A stretch of 33,969 bases of DNA from Phycisphaerales bacterium (GTDB lineage Bacteria > Planctomycetota > Phycisphaerae > Phycisphaerales > SM1A02): assembly GCA_028823105.1 (NCBI GenBank), contig JAPKCC010000029.1, forward strand, positions 1-33,969, read 5' to 3'. This document shows positions 16,407-24,728 of the stretch, in pieces. Each line of letters begins with the position of its first letter. Positions within the stretch are counted from its first letter, which is position 1. The notes beneath the pieces are model-generated. The model made no database searches. It was given only the letters and a program-made list of their open reading frames with translations, and was not told the origin of the DNA. The position numbers were made by a program, and so were the translations under genes.

Positions 16407-17981
16407 ATGGAACCCGTCATCTGGCTCGGCGTCATCGGCGCCGCCGCACTCATCGCCTTCTTCTTCTTGATCTTCCTGGTCAAGCAGTACAAGCGCTGCC
16501 CAAGCAACCGAATCCTCGTGATCTACGGAAACGTCGGCAGCGAACGGGCGTCGAAATGCCTCCATGGCGGTGGCGCTTTCGTGGTCCCCCTCATTCAGGA
16601 TTACGAGTACCTGTCACTCGAACCTCTGGTCATCGAAATCCCATTGGAAGGCGCTCTCTCACTCAACAACATCCGAGTAAACGTCCCGAGCACGTTCACG
16701 GTGGGCATCTCCACCGATCCGGTTCTGATGAACAACGCCGCGGAACGCCTTCTCACGTTGAGCGACACCGCCATTCGAGATCAGGCTCAGGACATCATCC
16801 TGGGGCAGCTTCGCCTGGTCATCGCGACCCTCTCGATCGAGGAGATCAACAAGGATCGCGAGAAGTTCATGACGTTGATCAATGAGAACGTCGCCGACGA
16901 GATCAACAAGGTCGGCCTCGAGCTCATCAACGTGAATATTCGCGACATCACCGACGAGAGCGGCTACATCAGCGCCATCGGAAAGCGAGCGGCCGCCGAG
17001 GCGATCAACCGTGCCAAGGTCGAAGTCGCCCAGCAGGAACGAGAAGGTGCCATCGGCGAAGCAGAAGCAGTTCGCCAGCAGGAAGTCCGGGTCTCGGAAG
17101 AGCTTGCGAAGGCGGAAGAAGGCCGGAAGCAAGCCGAGAGGACCCAGCGACTTGCCCTCGCCACCTTCGAGGCCGAAGCGGTCACCGGCGAAGTGGAAGC
17201 GAAACGGAACCAGGAAATCGCCACCGCGGAACGGACGGCGGAGACGTCCATCGCGACCAAGAATGCAGAACAGTTGGAGCGAATCGAAATCGCGAAAGCG
17301 GAGTCGCTCGCAAAACAAGGCGAGAACACCTCTTCGGCCGAAGTCGCGGACTCCGACGCCCGGCTCGCGGAGATCCGCGCCGAAGCCAAGCGACGCTCGG
17401 ACGTCGCCACCGCCGATGCATCCCGTGCCATCTTCCAGTCGGAACGGGAAGAGGAACTCGCCCGACTTGCGAAGGACGTGATCGCACCGGAGGAGATCCG
17501 GAAACAACAGATCGAGATCGCTGCTGAAGCGACCGCGGAGCGTACTCGCCGGGAAGCCGCCGGCGAAGCGGACGCGATCGTCGCCAGATACAACGCGGAA
17601 GCCGAGGGTGTCCGCAAGGTCCTCGAGGCCAAAGCCGACGGATATCGCCAACTCATGTTGGCCTGCTCCGAGAACCCACAGATTGCGCCGACGCTTCTCC
17701 TCATCGAACAACTGCCCGAACTCGTCCGGGAACAGGTCAAGGCGATCTCCAATCTGCAGATCGACAAGATCACGGTGTGGGACGGCGGTCGAGGCGAGAG
17801 CGGAAGAGGAAGCACCAGCGACTTCCTCTCTGGGCTGATCGGCTCGCTTCCCCCCATGCACGAACTCGCCCAGCAGGCGGGAATCGAGTTGCCGGGCGTA
17901 CTTGGGAAGATCGGATCCTCCAGCACCGCGGTGGAAGCAAAACCCCTCGCAGACCCGGACCCCGTCATCGACGAAGACTGA
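16407..17981 (+). CDS. Flotillin-family (SPFH domain) membrane scaffold protein
   Basis: A 524-residue flotillin-like protein. One membrane segment (residues 4-25, VIWLGVIGAAALIAFFFLIFLV) is followed by an SPFH/PHB domain (about 30-190, with GGAFVVPLIQDYEYLSLEP and LGQLRLVIATLSIEEINKDRE). Next comes a long Ala/Glu-rich coiled coil (about 195-410) with the heptad-like AEA/EAxR repeats typical of flotillins. The C-terminal part (about 415-524) contains ADGYRQLMLACSENPQIAPTL and a Gly/Ser linker. Flotillins oligomerise at the inner membrane and organise lipid microdomains. Pairing with the NfeD-like gene supports the assignment. It could equally be called YqiK-like. Confidence 0.9.
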   Translation: MEPVIWLGVIGAAALIAFFFLIFLVKQYKRCPSNRILVIYGNVGSERASKCLHGGGAFVVPLIQDYEYLSLEPLVIEIPLEGALSLNNIRVNVPSTFTVGISTDPVLMNNAAERLLTLSDTAIRDQAQDIILGQLRLVIATLSIEEINKDREKFMTLINENVADEINKVGLELINVNIRDITDESGYISAIGKRAAAEAINRAKVEVAQQEREGAIGEAEAVRQQEVRVSEELAKAEEGRKQAERTQRLALATFEAEAVTGEVEAKRNQEIATAERTAETSIATKNAEQLERIEIAKAESLAKQGENTSSAEVADSDARLAEIRAEAKRRSDVATADASRAIFQSEREEELARLAKDVIAPEEIRKQQIEIAAEATAERTRREAAGEADAIVARYNAEAEGVRKVLEAKADGYRQLMLACSENPQIAPTLLLIEQLPELVREQVKAISNLQIDKITVWDGGRGESGRGSTSDFLSGLIGSLPPMHELAQQAGIELPGVLGKIGSSSTAVEAKPLADPDPVIDED

Positions 17982-17999
17982 TCCCGAGGCCAGCATCGA

Positions 18000-18036
18000 A
18001 CGACCCCGCCCGCCTCACCCGGTGGCGCGGGGTCGT
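18000..18036 (+). terminator. Hairpin after the flotillin gene
   Basis: A 10-bp stem (ACGACCCCGC with GCGGGGTCGT) lies 18 bases after the flotillin stop, with a 17-base loop that may pair further. It is followed by CGCATTTC without a true T run. The rest of the gap to 18205 shows only the candidate promoter of the next gene. Confidence 0.5.
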
Positions 18037-18193
18037 CGCATTTCAACCCGCGGCCTGATCCATCACGAGTCCTCGCCGAACACGCCTGGACCGTCCATCC
18101 TCCGACCCACGCCGCGCGCCCGAATGACCACACCATTCGAGTTACTCCCCGCTGATTTGGGGCCACGGGCAACTGGCATTCTCCCCCGGCGGT

Positions 18194-18199
18194 TAGGCT
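18194..18199 (+). promoter_or_regulatory. Candidate leaderless -10 box of sthA
   Basis: TAGGCT ends 6 bases before ATG 18206, the same spacing as at the sulfatase and hybrid-kinase genes. There is no convincing Shine-Dalgarno site. Confidence 0.38.
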
Positions 18200-18205
18200 G
18201 TGCGG

Positions 18206-19747
18206 ATGAGCGATACGTACGAATACGACCTTCTGGTCATCGGTAGTGGCCCGTCCGGTCAATCCGCGGCGATTCAAGCCTCCAAACTCCACAAGCGGGT
18301 GGCGTTGGTGGAGAAACGAAGACGGGTGGGCGGCGTCTGCACCTTCACCGGCACCATTCCATCCAAGACGCTGCGTGAGGCCATCCTCTCGACCACCAGC
18401 GGCGGTTATGACGACGGATCCACCGTTCGGACGCGACCGGAGATGACCGATCTCATCAATCGGGTGAATCAGGTCATCACCTCCGAGACCTCCGTGGTTC
18501 GAAACAGCCTCGCTCGAAACGACATCACCGTCCTCGAAGGCGAAGCGTCGTTCATCGATCCGCACCGCATCGCGATTACCAATGATGCCGGTACGCGGGC
18601 GGTCACGGCCGAGAACATTCTCGTCGCCTGCGGCACGAATGCCGCGGCCCCTCCCACCGGCCCGAGCGACGGCAAATTGATCCTGACCTCCGACGACGTG
18701 CTGAAGATGAAGGCCCTTCCTTCCAATCTCGCGGTGGTCGGTGGCGGCGTGATCGGAATCGAATACGCATCGATCTTTGCCACCGCCGGCGTGCAGGTGA
18801 CGCTGATCGATCGCCGGGATCAACTACTCGACTTCGTGGATCGCGAGATCGTCGATGAACTGATGCATCAGATGCGGAAGAAGGATGTGACGTTCCGGCT
18901 GGGCGAGGCCGTCGCCCGAGTGGAGATCTTTGAGGAGGGCCGACCCGAAGTCGAACTCGAACTCGAGAGCGGCAAGCGGATCATTGCGGACTGCGTGCTC
19001 TTCTCAATCGGCCGAAGCCCGGCGACCGAACCGCTTCATCTCGGATCCGCGGGCGTCAAAGTCGATGACCGAGGCCGGATCCCGGTCAACGAGGCGCTTC
19101 AGACCAACATTCCCAACATCTATGCGGCTGGTGACGTGATCGGGTTTCCCGCCCTCGCCGCCACCAGCAGCGAACAGGGACGGATCGCCGCATGCCGGAT
19201 GTTCGGGTATCAGGCCGAGAATTTCGGCACCCTCTATCCGTATGGGATCTACGCGGTCCCCGAGCTCTCGATGGTCGGCGCGACGGAGGAACAACTCACT
19301 CGTGAACGAGTGCCCTACGAGGTCGGGGTCGCCCGCTACCGGGAGACCGCTCGTGGTCAGATCCTCGGCGACGACACCGGCATGTTCAAAATGCTCTTCC
19401 ACCGCGAGAGCCATGACCTGCTTGGTGTTCACTGCATCGGCACGAATGCCACGGAACTTGTCCACATCGGCCAGGCCGTGATCTCGCTCGGCGGTGGACT
19501 CGACTTCTTCCTGAATAGCGTTTTCAACTATCCCACGCTGGCTGAGGTCTACAAAATCGCTGCTCACAATGCGGCGAACCGACTCCGGCACGTCCGAGGT
19601 CCGCGGCACAAGGTTGATGCGGAGATGCCAGAGACGCCCCAAAAACCGCTGGTGAGTGCCGAAGTACCGGATCGTGATGATCCCCGGCCGCACGAAGAAC
19701 CTCCGCCGGCGGCAAGTCGGACGACCGAACGAAGCAACGACGACTGA
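18206..19747 (+). CDS. sthA: Soluble pyridine nucleotide transhydrogenase
   Basis: A 513-residue FAD flavoprotein of the pyridine nucleotide-disulfide oxidoreductase family, which moves reducing equivalents between NADPH and NAD+ in the cytoplasm. FAD motif: VIGSGPSG (11-18). The active-site region reads GGVCTFTGTIPSKTLREA, with Cys45 but Thr50 at the place of the second redox cysteine, as in SthA rather than lipoamide dehydrogenase. NAD motif: VVGGGVIGIEYASIFATAG; the second FAD motif is IPNIYAAGDVIG, and the dimerisation domain ends with FNYPTLAEVYKIAAHNAANRL. After this the protein has an extra hydrophilic tail of about 50 residues rich in Pro, Glu, Asp and Arg, absent from E. coli SthA. 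Confidence 0.93.
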   Translation: MSDTYEYDLLVIGSGPSGQSAAIQASKLHKRVALVEKRRRVGGVCTFTGTIPSKTLREAILSTTSGGYDDGSTVRTRPEMTDLINRVNQVITSETSVVRNSLARNDITVLEGEASFIDPHRIAITNDAGTRAVTAENILVACGTNAAAPPTGPSDGKLILTSDDVLKMKALPSNLAVVGGGVIGIEYASIFATAGVQVTLIDRRDQLLDFVDREIVDELMHQMRKKDVTFRLGEAVARVEIFEEGRPEVELELESGKRIIADCVLFSIGRSPATEPLHLGSAGVKVDDRGRIPVNEALQTNIPNIYAAGDVIGFPALAATSSEQGRIAACRMFGYQAENFGTLYPYGIYAVPELSMVGATEEQLTRERVPYEVGVARYRETARGQILGDDTGMFKMLFHRESHDLLGVHCIGTNATELVHIGQAVISLGGGLDFFLNSVFNYPTLAEVYKIAAHNAANRLRHVRGPRHKVDAEMPETPQKPLVSAEVPDRDDPRPHEEPPPAASRTTERSNDD

Positions 19748-19792
19748 CGAATTCGAGGCCGACCACGGCCACCTCGTCATCGGCAGGAACAT

Positions 19793-19831
19793 GAAAAAAC
19801 GGGCATCTCCCTCGATGAAGGAGATGCCCGT
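19793..19831 (-). terminator. Strong intrinsic terminator of the PEP-CTERM gene
   Basis: A perfect 12-bp stem (ACGGGCATCTCC with GGAGATGCCCGT, 9-base loop) is followed on the minus strand by a run of six T. It lies 44 bases beyond the PEP-CTERM stop and 52 bases after the sthA stop, so it may also slow plus-strand transcription. Confidence 0.85.
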
Positions 19832-19874
19832 TGAATTTCATACCATTCTCGATCGGGGGTCGCCGCAGACCGAG

Positions 19875-20372
19875 TCAACCTCGACGGCGGCGATTCGAAA
19901 GACCGGCAAGACCGATCAACGCGAGCACCCCTGGCGTCGGAACCACGGTGTAACTGTAGGCCATCGGTGAGGTTGAGTTGTTCCCCCAGCCCGCCTGCAC
20001 GACATCGGTGGAGAGCAGATCGATCGCGGGATCGCCTCCCCCTCCGCCAGTGGATGCGAGATCGAAGCTGAACGTGTCACCGAAGGAGAGCCCCAGGGAA
20101 TCGAGCGAGATCGACCAGGTAATCATTCCGAGACCAGCTGATGAAAGGTCGGGAGCTCCCGAACTCGTCTCGTCCCAGCCACTGCCGTTCCAGAGGTAGC
20201 CCAACGCATTACCGCCACTGTCGATCCAACTTCCCACGAATGCGTCGATGCCGACGTCCGCCGACACGCGACGGTCCCATGGGTTGTTGAATGGGTCATT
20301 CCCTTCCGGCCCGCGCCAGACAAGCGAAAATTCCTGGTGAGCGCCTCCAAGGCGTCCAAGTCCCATTTTCAT
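19875..20372 (-). pseudogene. PEP-CTERM-like surface protein, N-terminus apparently lost
   Basis: A 165-residue frame ending in a PEP-CTERM-type sorting tail: VPTPGVLALIGLAGL (VPTP motif plus membrane helix) and then an Asn-Arg-rich end. Before it lies a beta-rich, Gly/Ser/Asp-rich segment (GIDAFVGSWIDSGGNALGYL, GDTFSFDLASTGGGGG) like many planctomycete exported proteins. Such proteins are exported, cut and anchored by exosortase, so a signal peptide is expected, yet none is present at the first ATG (MKMGLGRLGG). The same frame continues upstream through a single TGA (20385-20387) into another open stretch. I therefore read it as a truncated or nonsense-interrupted gene; a sequencing error is the alternative. 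The strong terminator downstream shows that it belonged to a real transcript. Confidence 0.6.
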
Positions 20373-20384
20373 AATCTTGAAAGC

Positions 20385-20741
20385 TCAATGCCAGCCCTTC
20401 ACGAGGCCCTGACGATGTTCGCGAGGTCTCCCTCGCGACAGATTCTTGAACTCTAGGATCCACACGCCCGGGGACCGCCGGACCATCCCATCGAAGCCGT
20501 CAGTCGTTCGTCCGGCGAGGCTCGTTCGAATGAACGTCAAATCGCCACTTCGGCGGGAACCTGCGTCGAAGCCGTCCACTCGCTTCGTCCGATCGGTCAA
20601 GTCGTCCGAACCGGGAGCGGTGGGATCGGAGAGATCGCCGCCATGACGATCTCGCGATCCGTCCCACCAGAGCGGCTCTCCCCAAACCTTGGTATCCGCC
20701 CTGAGGATCCGGAGTTCGAGCGACGTATAATCCTCGAGCAT
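20385..20741 (-). pseudogene. Possible upstream remnant of the PEP-CTERM gene
   Basis: This minus-strand stretch is in the same frame as the PEP-CTERM frame and is separated from it by one TGA. It fills the otherwise gene-free 367 bases before the GH13 start. Its translation weakly resembles the end of a proprotein-convertase P-domain: HGGDLSDPTAPG, then GDLTFIRTSLAG, SPGVWILEFKNLS and finally VKGWH just before the stop. P-domains usually read GDL...TAP...DR and NGTWTLxVxD...GxWSL in this order. There is no signal peptide, and its upstream end is antisense to the GH13 gene, so the original N-terminus is gone. It could also be a chance open frame. I see no plus-strand gene here. Confidence 0.3.
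20726..20731 (+). promoter_or_regulatory. Perfect TATAAT 8 bases before the GH13 start
   Basis: A consensus -10 hexamer in GC-rich surroundings ends 8 bases before ATG 20740, so transcription would start at or next to the ATG. No Shine-Dalgarno site and no good -35 box at normal distance are seen. Confidence 0.5.
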
Positions 20742-23166
20742 GCCGATCAACGCCGCACTCCAGATTCGATGCCTTGCCATCGCCGCCGTGATGACATCCG
20801 GGTCGTCCGGCATCGGCGCATCGCAGAACGCCTCCTGGCCACCCGATGTTCCCATCGGGCGGAATCCCATCGGGCGACCGACCCGCCTGCCAACCAGCAT
20901 CCGCGCCATTCCCAAATCCAACGGTGCATGGCGATGTATCGTCAGTTACCCGGGTGGGACCGGCGCCGAAGAGGTCTCACTCGTCGGCGCGTTCAACTCC
21001 TGGGACGCGTCCGCAACGCCCATGAAACGCTCCTCCTCCGATGATTGGACCGTCGCGATCGACCTCGAGGACGGAACCCACCTCTACAACTTCGTCGAAG
21101 ATGCCGACCGATGGATCGCCGATCCCGTGAACGTCCAACGTCGATCGGAAGGCCGTCGGGTTGATCAAGCGATCTTCTGGCTCGGCCCGGATTCGATGCT
21201 CGATCCGACCAGAGGCGTCCTCGGCGACGGCGTGGTGGTCGGCGCAGGTCTGCGGCACGACCCGACGGATTGGCATGATCTGCAACGACTCCCCGATGGC
21301 GGTGTCCGACTCGTCGCACACTCCCTTCGCGGCGACGTGGAATCCGCGAGCGTGGCGTTTTCGGACGGCTCCACGATCGAGATGATCGCCATCGATGGTT
21401 CCGAGATTCTCGATGCCTGGCAGGCGGACGTTCCGGCTGATCGCGACGGACTCGCGTACACCTTTCTCTTTCAAGATGGAGGCCGCTTCGTGCGCCATCC
21501 CCAACTTTACGATCTCGACGCGACCGATCTCAATCCTTCCACTCCTCGGACACCGGACTGGGCCAAGAACGCGATCTGGTACCAACTCATGGTGGAACGC
21601 TTTCGCAACGGCGACGACGCGAACGACCCCGTGAAAATGCGTCCCTGGACCAGCGAGTGGTACTCCCCCAGCCCGTGGGAAGGCGAGGACGGATCCACGT
21701 TCTACGATTCCTTCGTCTTCGATCGGCACTATGGCGGCGACCTCCAAGGCCTACGGGAGAAACTCCCGTATCTCAAGGATCTCGGAGTCAACGCCCTCTA
21801 TCTCAATCCGATCTTCCAGGCGGAATCCCACCACAAGTACGACGCGACGGACTATCGCCACGTCGACGAGCATTTCGGTGCGGGTCGTGGCGACTTCGAT
21901 CGGACCACGGCGCTCGAAGAACTTGGGGATGCCACGACATGGACCTGGTCGGAGAGCGACACCGTCTTTCTCGACACGCTCAAGGCCGCAAAGAAGCTCG
22001 GTTTCCGAGTGATCCTCGACGGCGTATTCAACCATGTTGGCACCCGGCATCCGGCCTTCCAGGACGTGAAAGAGCGAGGCGTCGAATCTCCATATGCCGA
22101 CTGGTTCTCGGTGAGATCATGGGATCCCTTCGAGTGCGACGGCTGGGCGGGATTTGATGAACTTCCGGCCTTCCGAAAGAGCCCTGAACACGGACTTGCC
22201 TCCAAGTCGCTTCGGGACCACATCTTCGACGTGACCCGTCGCTGGATGGACCCCAACGGCGATGGAGATCCGTCCGACGGAATCGATGGCTGGCGACTCG
22301 ATGTTCCCGAGGAGATCCCACAGTCATTCTGGGTGGAGTGGTGCGAACTGGTCCGTTCCATCAATCCCCAGGCCTACATCGTCGGCGAGATCTGGAAGCC
22401 CGCACCCGATTGGCTCGACGGCCAGACCTTCGATGCGGTGATGAACTATCCCTTCGCCGAAGCCGCTCTCTCATGGATCGCCCATGATGACATGAAGATC
22501 TCCGCGACCGAATTGGATCGACGGCTCGGCGAACTGCGGGACACCTATCCCTCCGAAGTCACCTACGCCCTCCAGAATCTCGCAGACAGCCACGACACGG
22601 ATCGACTGGTTTCAAAGATCTTCAATCCGGACCGCGCATTCGACGAGGGAAACCGAGAACAGGCCGACTCGACCTACGACGGCTCGAAACCATCGGACCT
22701 CAGTTACCGTCGAGCCCGGCTCTTCGCGTTGCTGCAGATGACCTACGTAGGCGCCCCGATGATCTACTACGGCGATGAAGCCGGCATGTGGGGGTCGGAC
22801 GATCCAAACAACCGCAAGCCGATGCTCTGGAAAGACCTCGAGCCATACGTCGATTCCGACCAGAACCAAGTCATCGATGCACACCTCGAGTTCTATCGAA
22901 GCGCCATTGCACTTCGTCGGGCGCACGCCGCACTCCGTGTCGGTGGATTCCGCACGCTGATCACCGACGATTCGCAGGATCTCTGGGTCTTCGTTCGTGA
23001 AGACGCCGAAGAGGAGATCCTGGTCGCCCTCAATGCTTCCGAATCTGACGCCCAGTTCGATCTTCCCGGCGAAGGGTGGATTCCGATCTTCGGGGAGACT
23101 GAAGCCACGGGCACCAACGCCCTAATCTCCGGGGTATCCGGTCGCGCTTGGGCTCGGAAGAAATGA
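20740..23166 (+). CDS. Exported GH13 alpha-glucan hydrolase (neopullulanase/cyclomaltodextrinase-like)
   Basis: An 808-residue glycoside hydrolase with a probable signal peptide (IRCLAIAAVMTSGSSGIGAS), hence periplasmic or secreted. Domains in order: a CBM48-like E-set domain (about 65-130, VSLVGAFNSWD), a CBM34-like N-domain (about 170-265) and a GH13 barrel (about 280-720). Catalytic regions: DGVFNH (427-432), nucleophile Asp521 in GWRLDVPEE, acid/base Glu550 in IVGEIW, and Asp619 in LADSHDTDR; a C-terminal beta domain closes the chain. By family it would open cyclodextrins, pullulan or maltodextrins; the exact substrate is not determined. Its TGA overlaps the malQ ATG (ATGA). A TATAAT just before the ATG and the lack of a ribosome site point to a leaderless mRNA. 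Confidence 0.9.
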   Translation: MPINAALQIRCLAIAAVMTSGSSGIGASQNASWPPDVPIGRNPIGRPTRLPTSIRAIPKSNGAWRCIVSYPGGTGAEEVSLVGAFNSWDASATPMKRSSSDDWTVAIDLEDGTHLYNFVEDADRWIADPVNVQRRSEGRRVDQAIFWLGPDSMLDPTRGVLGDGVVVGAGLRHDPTDWHDLQRLPDGGVRLVAHSLRGDVESASVAFSDGSTIEMIAIDGSEILDAWQADVPADRDGLAYTFLFQDGGRFVRHPQLYDLDATDLNPSTPRTPDWAKNAIWYQLMVERFRNGDDANDPVKMRPWTSEWYSPSPWEGEDGSTFYDSFVFDRHYGGDLQGLREKLPYLKDLGVNALYLNPIFQAESHHKYDATDYRHVDEHFGAGRGDFDRTTALEELGDATTWTWSESDTVFLDTLKAAKKLGFRVILDGVFNHVGTRHPAFQDVKERGVESPYADWFSVRSWDPFECDGWAGFDELPAFRKSPEHGLASKSLRDHIFDVTRRWMDPNGDGDPSDGIDGWRLDVPEEIPQSFWVEWCELVRSINPQAYIVGEIWKPAPDWLDGQTFDAVMNYPFAEAALSWIAHDDMKISATELDRRLGELRDTYPSEVTYALQNLADSHDTDRLVSKIFNPDRAFDEGNREQADSTYDGSKPSDLSYRRARLFALLQMTYVGAPMIYYGDEAGMWGSDDPNNRKPMLWKDLEPYVDSDQNQVIDAHLEFYRSAIALRRAHAALRVGGFRTLITDDSQDLWVFVREDAEEEILVALNASESDAQFDLPGEGWIPIFGETEATGTNALISGVSGRAWARKK

Positions 23167-24653
23167 GCGCACGTATGCCGACCAACCCTTCGAGCCATCC
23201 TCTCCTCGATGCCCGGACCGCCGGCGTCCTACTCCATCCAACCTCGCTGCCGAGCCGACAAGGCGCCGTCGGGCTCGGCGATCTGGGGCCGGGGGCAAGA
23301 AAATTCGTCGACTGGATGAGTAGCGCCGGACTCTCCCGCTGGCAGATGCTTCCGGTCGGCCCGGTCGGCAAGGGCAACTCTCCCTACAGCGGACTCTCCA
23401 GTTTCGCGATCGAGCCGATGCTCCTGTCGATCGAAGATCTGGCCGAGGACGGCCTACTTCCAAAGTCCGCCGCTCGAACCCCGAACGCGGACGACACCGG
23501 TCGCGCGTCTTGGCCCGAAGTGCGCCGATGGAAGAATCCTCAGATCACGCGGGCGTTCGAGACGTTCAAAGCCAAGCGAGGGTTCGGCTCCGCGGGATAT
23601 CGTCGATTCCAAAGGGTGAACGACCACTGGCTCACCGAGTGGTGCTGCTTCGCCGTCGAACAATCCACGAAACACACGGGCGACGACGCCGGCGGTGATC
23701 TGCGTTTCCACGCCTTCATCCAGTACCAGCTCGATCGACAATGGTCACGGCTTCGGGCACATGCCCGCCGCCGTCACGTTCGACTGGTCGGCGATCTTCC
23801 AATCTTCTGCGGCGCGGACTCGGCCGATGTGGCGGGCCATCCCGAGCTCTTCCGGCTCGATCGCGCCGGACGACCTTCGGTGCTCACCGGATGCCCGCCC
23901 GACGCCTTCACCCGGGACGGGCAGCTGTGGGGACACCCGCACTATCGCTGGCCAAATCACCGGCGCGAAGGCTTCAGTTGGTGGCGGCGGCGAGTACGCG
24001 CCACGCTCGATCGATTCGACCTTGTGCGGGTCGACCACTTCATCGGCTTCGTTCAAGCCTTCGAGATTCCGGGTGATGCCGCGAACGCTCGTCGAGGGCG
24101 CTGGCGTCGGACTCCGGGCCGCGAGTTGCTCACCGCGCTGCAGGCAGACCTCGGACCACTCCCCTTCTTGGCAGAGGACCTCGGCGCGGTGACCCCCGAA
24201 GTCACCCGGCTTCGACAGGACTTCGGACTGCCCGGGATGCGAATTCTTCAATGGGGATTCCGCGACCCTTCCGGCCCGGACGGTCCCTCCAAAGACCTTC
24301 CCCAGTTCCATCCCGCGGATGCTGTGGTCTATCCCGGAACCCACGACAACGACACGGTCGCCGGTTGGTGGCGGAGTCTCGATCGCCAATCACGCGAACG
24401 ATTCACCACCTATGCAGGCGAACATCAGACTCCCTCCGCCTCGATGACTCGTCTCGCATTCACGAGCCCGGCTCGCACTGCCATCGTGCAGATGCAGGAC
24501 CTGCTCGAACTCGGCCGTTCCGCGCGGATGAACGTTCCCGGAAGACCGCGAGGAAACTGGACTTGGCGGATGCGTCGCGTCGAAGACTCCCGGTCGCTCG
24601 CCAGAAAACTCCACGGTCTGATCGCCATGAGTGGGCGACTTCCCACGGACTGA
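23163..24653 (+). CDS. malQ: 4-alpha-glucanotransferase (amylomaltase, GH77)
   Basis: A 496-residue GH77 enzyme of the short bacterial type, transferring alpha-1,4-glucan segments between maltodextrins and releasing glucose. Family signatures: GVLLHPTSLPS near the N-terminus, WQMLPVGPVGKGNSPYSG, GDLPIFCGADSADVAGHPELF and GCPPDAFTRDGQLWGHPHY. Catalytic residues: Asp291 in RVDHFIGF, Glu338 in FLAEDLGAV and Asp395 in PGTHDNDT. There is no signal peptide, so it is cytoplasmic. The start is ATG 23163, overlapping the TGA of the exported GH13 gene, which implies translational coupling; in-frame TTG 23148 and ATG 23175 are alternatives. glgP follows after 75 bases, and together they form the classic maltodextrin breakdown pair. 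Confidence 0.95.
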   Translation: MSARMPTNPSSHPLLDARTAGVLLHPTSLPSRQGAVGLGDLGPGARKFVDWMSSAGLSRWQMLPVGPVGKGNSPYSGLSSFAIEPMLLSIEDLAEDGLLPKSAARTPNADDTGRASWPEVRRWKNPQITRAFETFKAKRGFGSAGYRRFQRVNDHWLTEWCCFAVEQSTKHTGDDAGGDLRFHAFIQYQLDRQWSRLRAHARRRHVRLVGDLPIFCGADSADVAGHPELFRLDRAGRPSVLTGCPPDAFTRDGQLWGHPHYRWPNHRREGFSWWRRRVRATLDRFDLVRVDHFIGFVQAFEIPGDAANARRGRWRRTPGRELLTALQADLGPLPFLAEDLGAVTPEVTRLRQDFGLPGMRILQWGFRDPSGPDGPSKDLPQFHPADAVVYPGTHDNDTVAGWWRSLDRQSRERFTTYAGEHQTPSASMTRLAFTSPARTAIVQMQDLLELGRSARMNVPGRPRGNWTWRMRRVEDSRSLARKLHGLIAMSGRLPTD

Positions 24654-24728
24654 GCCCCGCCCCGAGTTTTCAACGAGAATGCCCCGCTTCCCGACCCGTG
24701 CCTTTCCGATCTTCAACAGGACTCGACC

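Noticed and set aside
16964-18823. A 619-codon open frame on the minus strand, and a 445-codon one at 16659-17996
   Set aside because: Both are antisense to flotillin and sthA and arise from GC-rich codon usage; the translations are Ser/Arg-rich with no family signature.
20739-20742. Overlapping ATG codons on both strands in GCATGC as a true divergent gene pair
   Set aside because: Only the plus-strand GH13 start has a signal peptide and promoter-like TATAAT; the minus-strand frame lacks an export signal and looks decayed.
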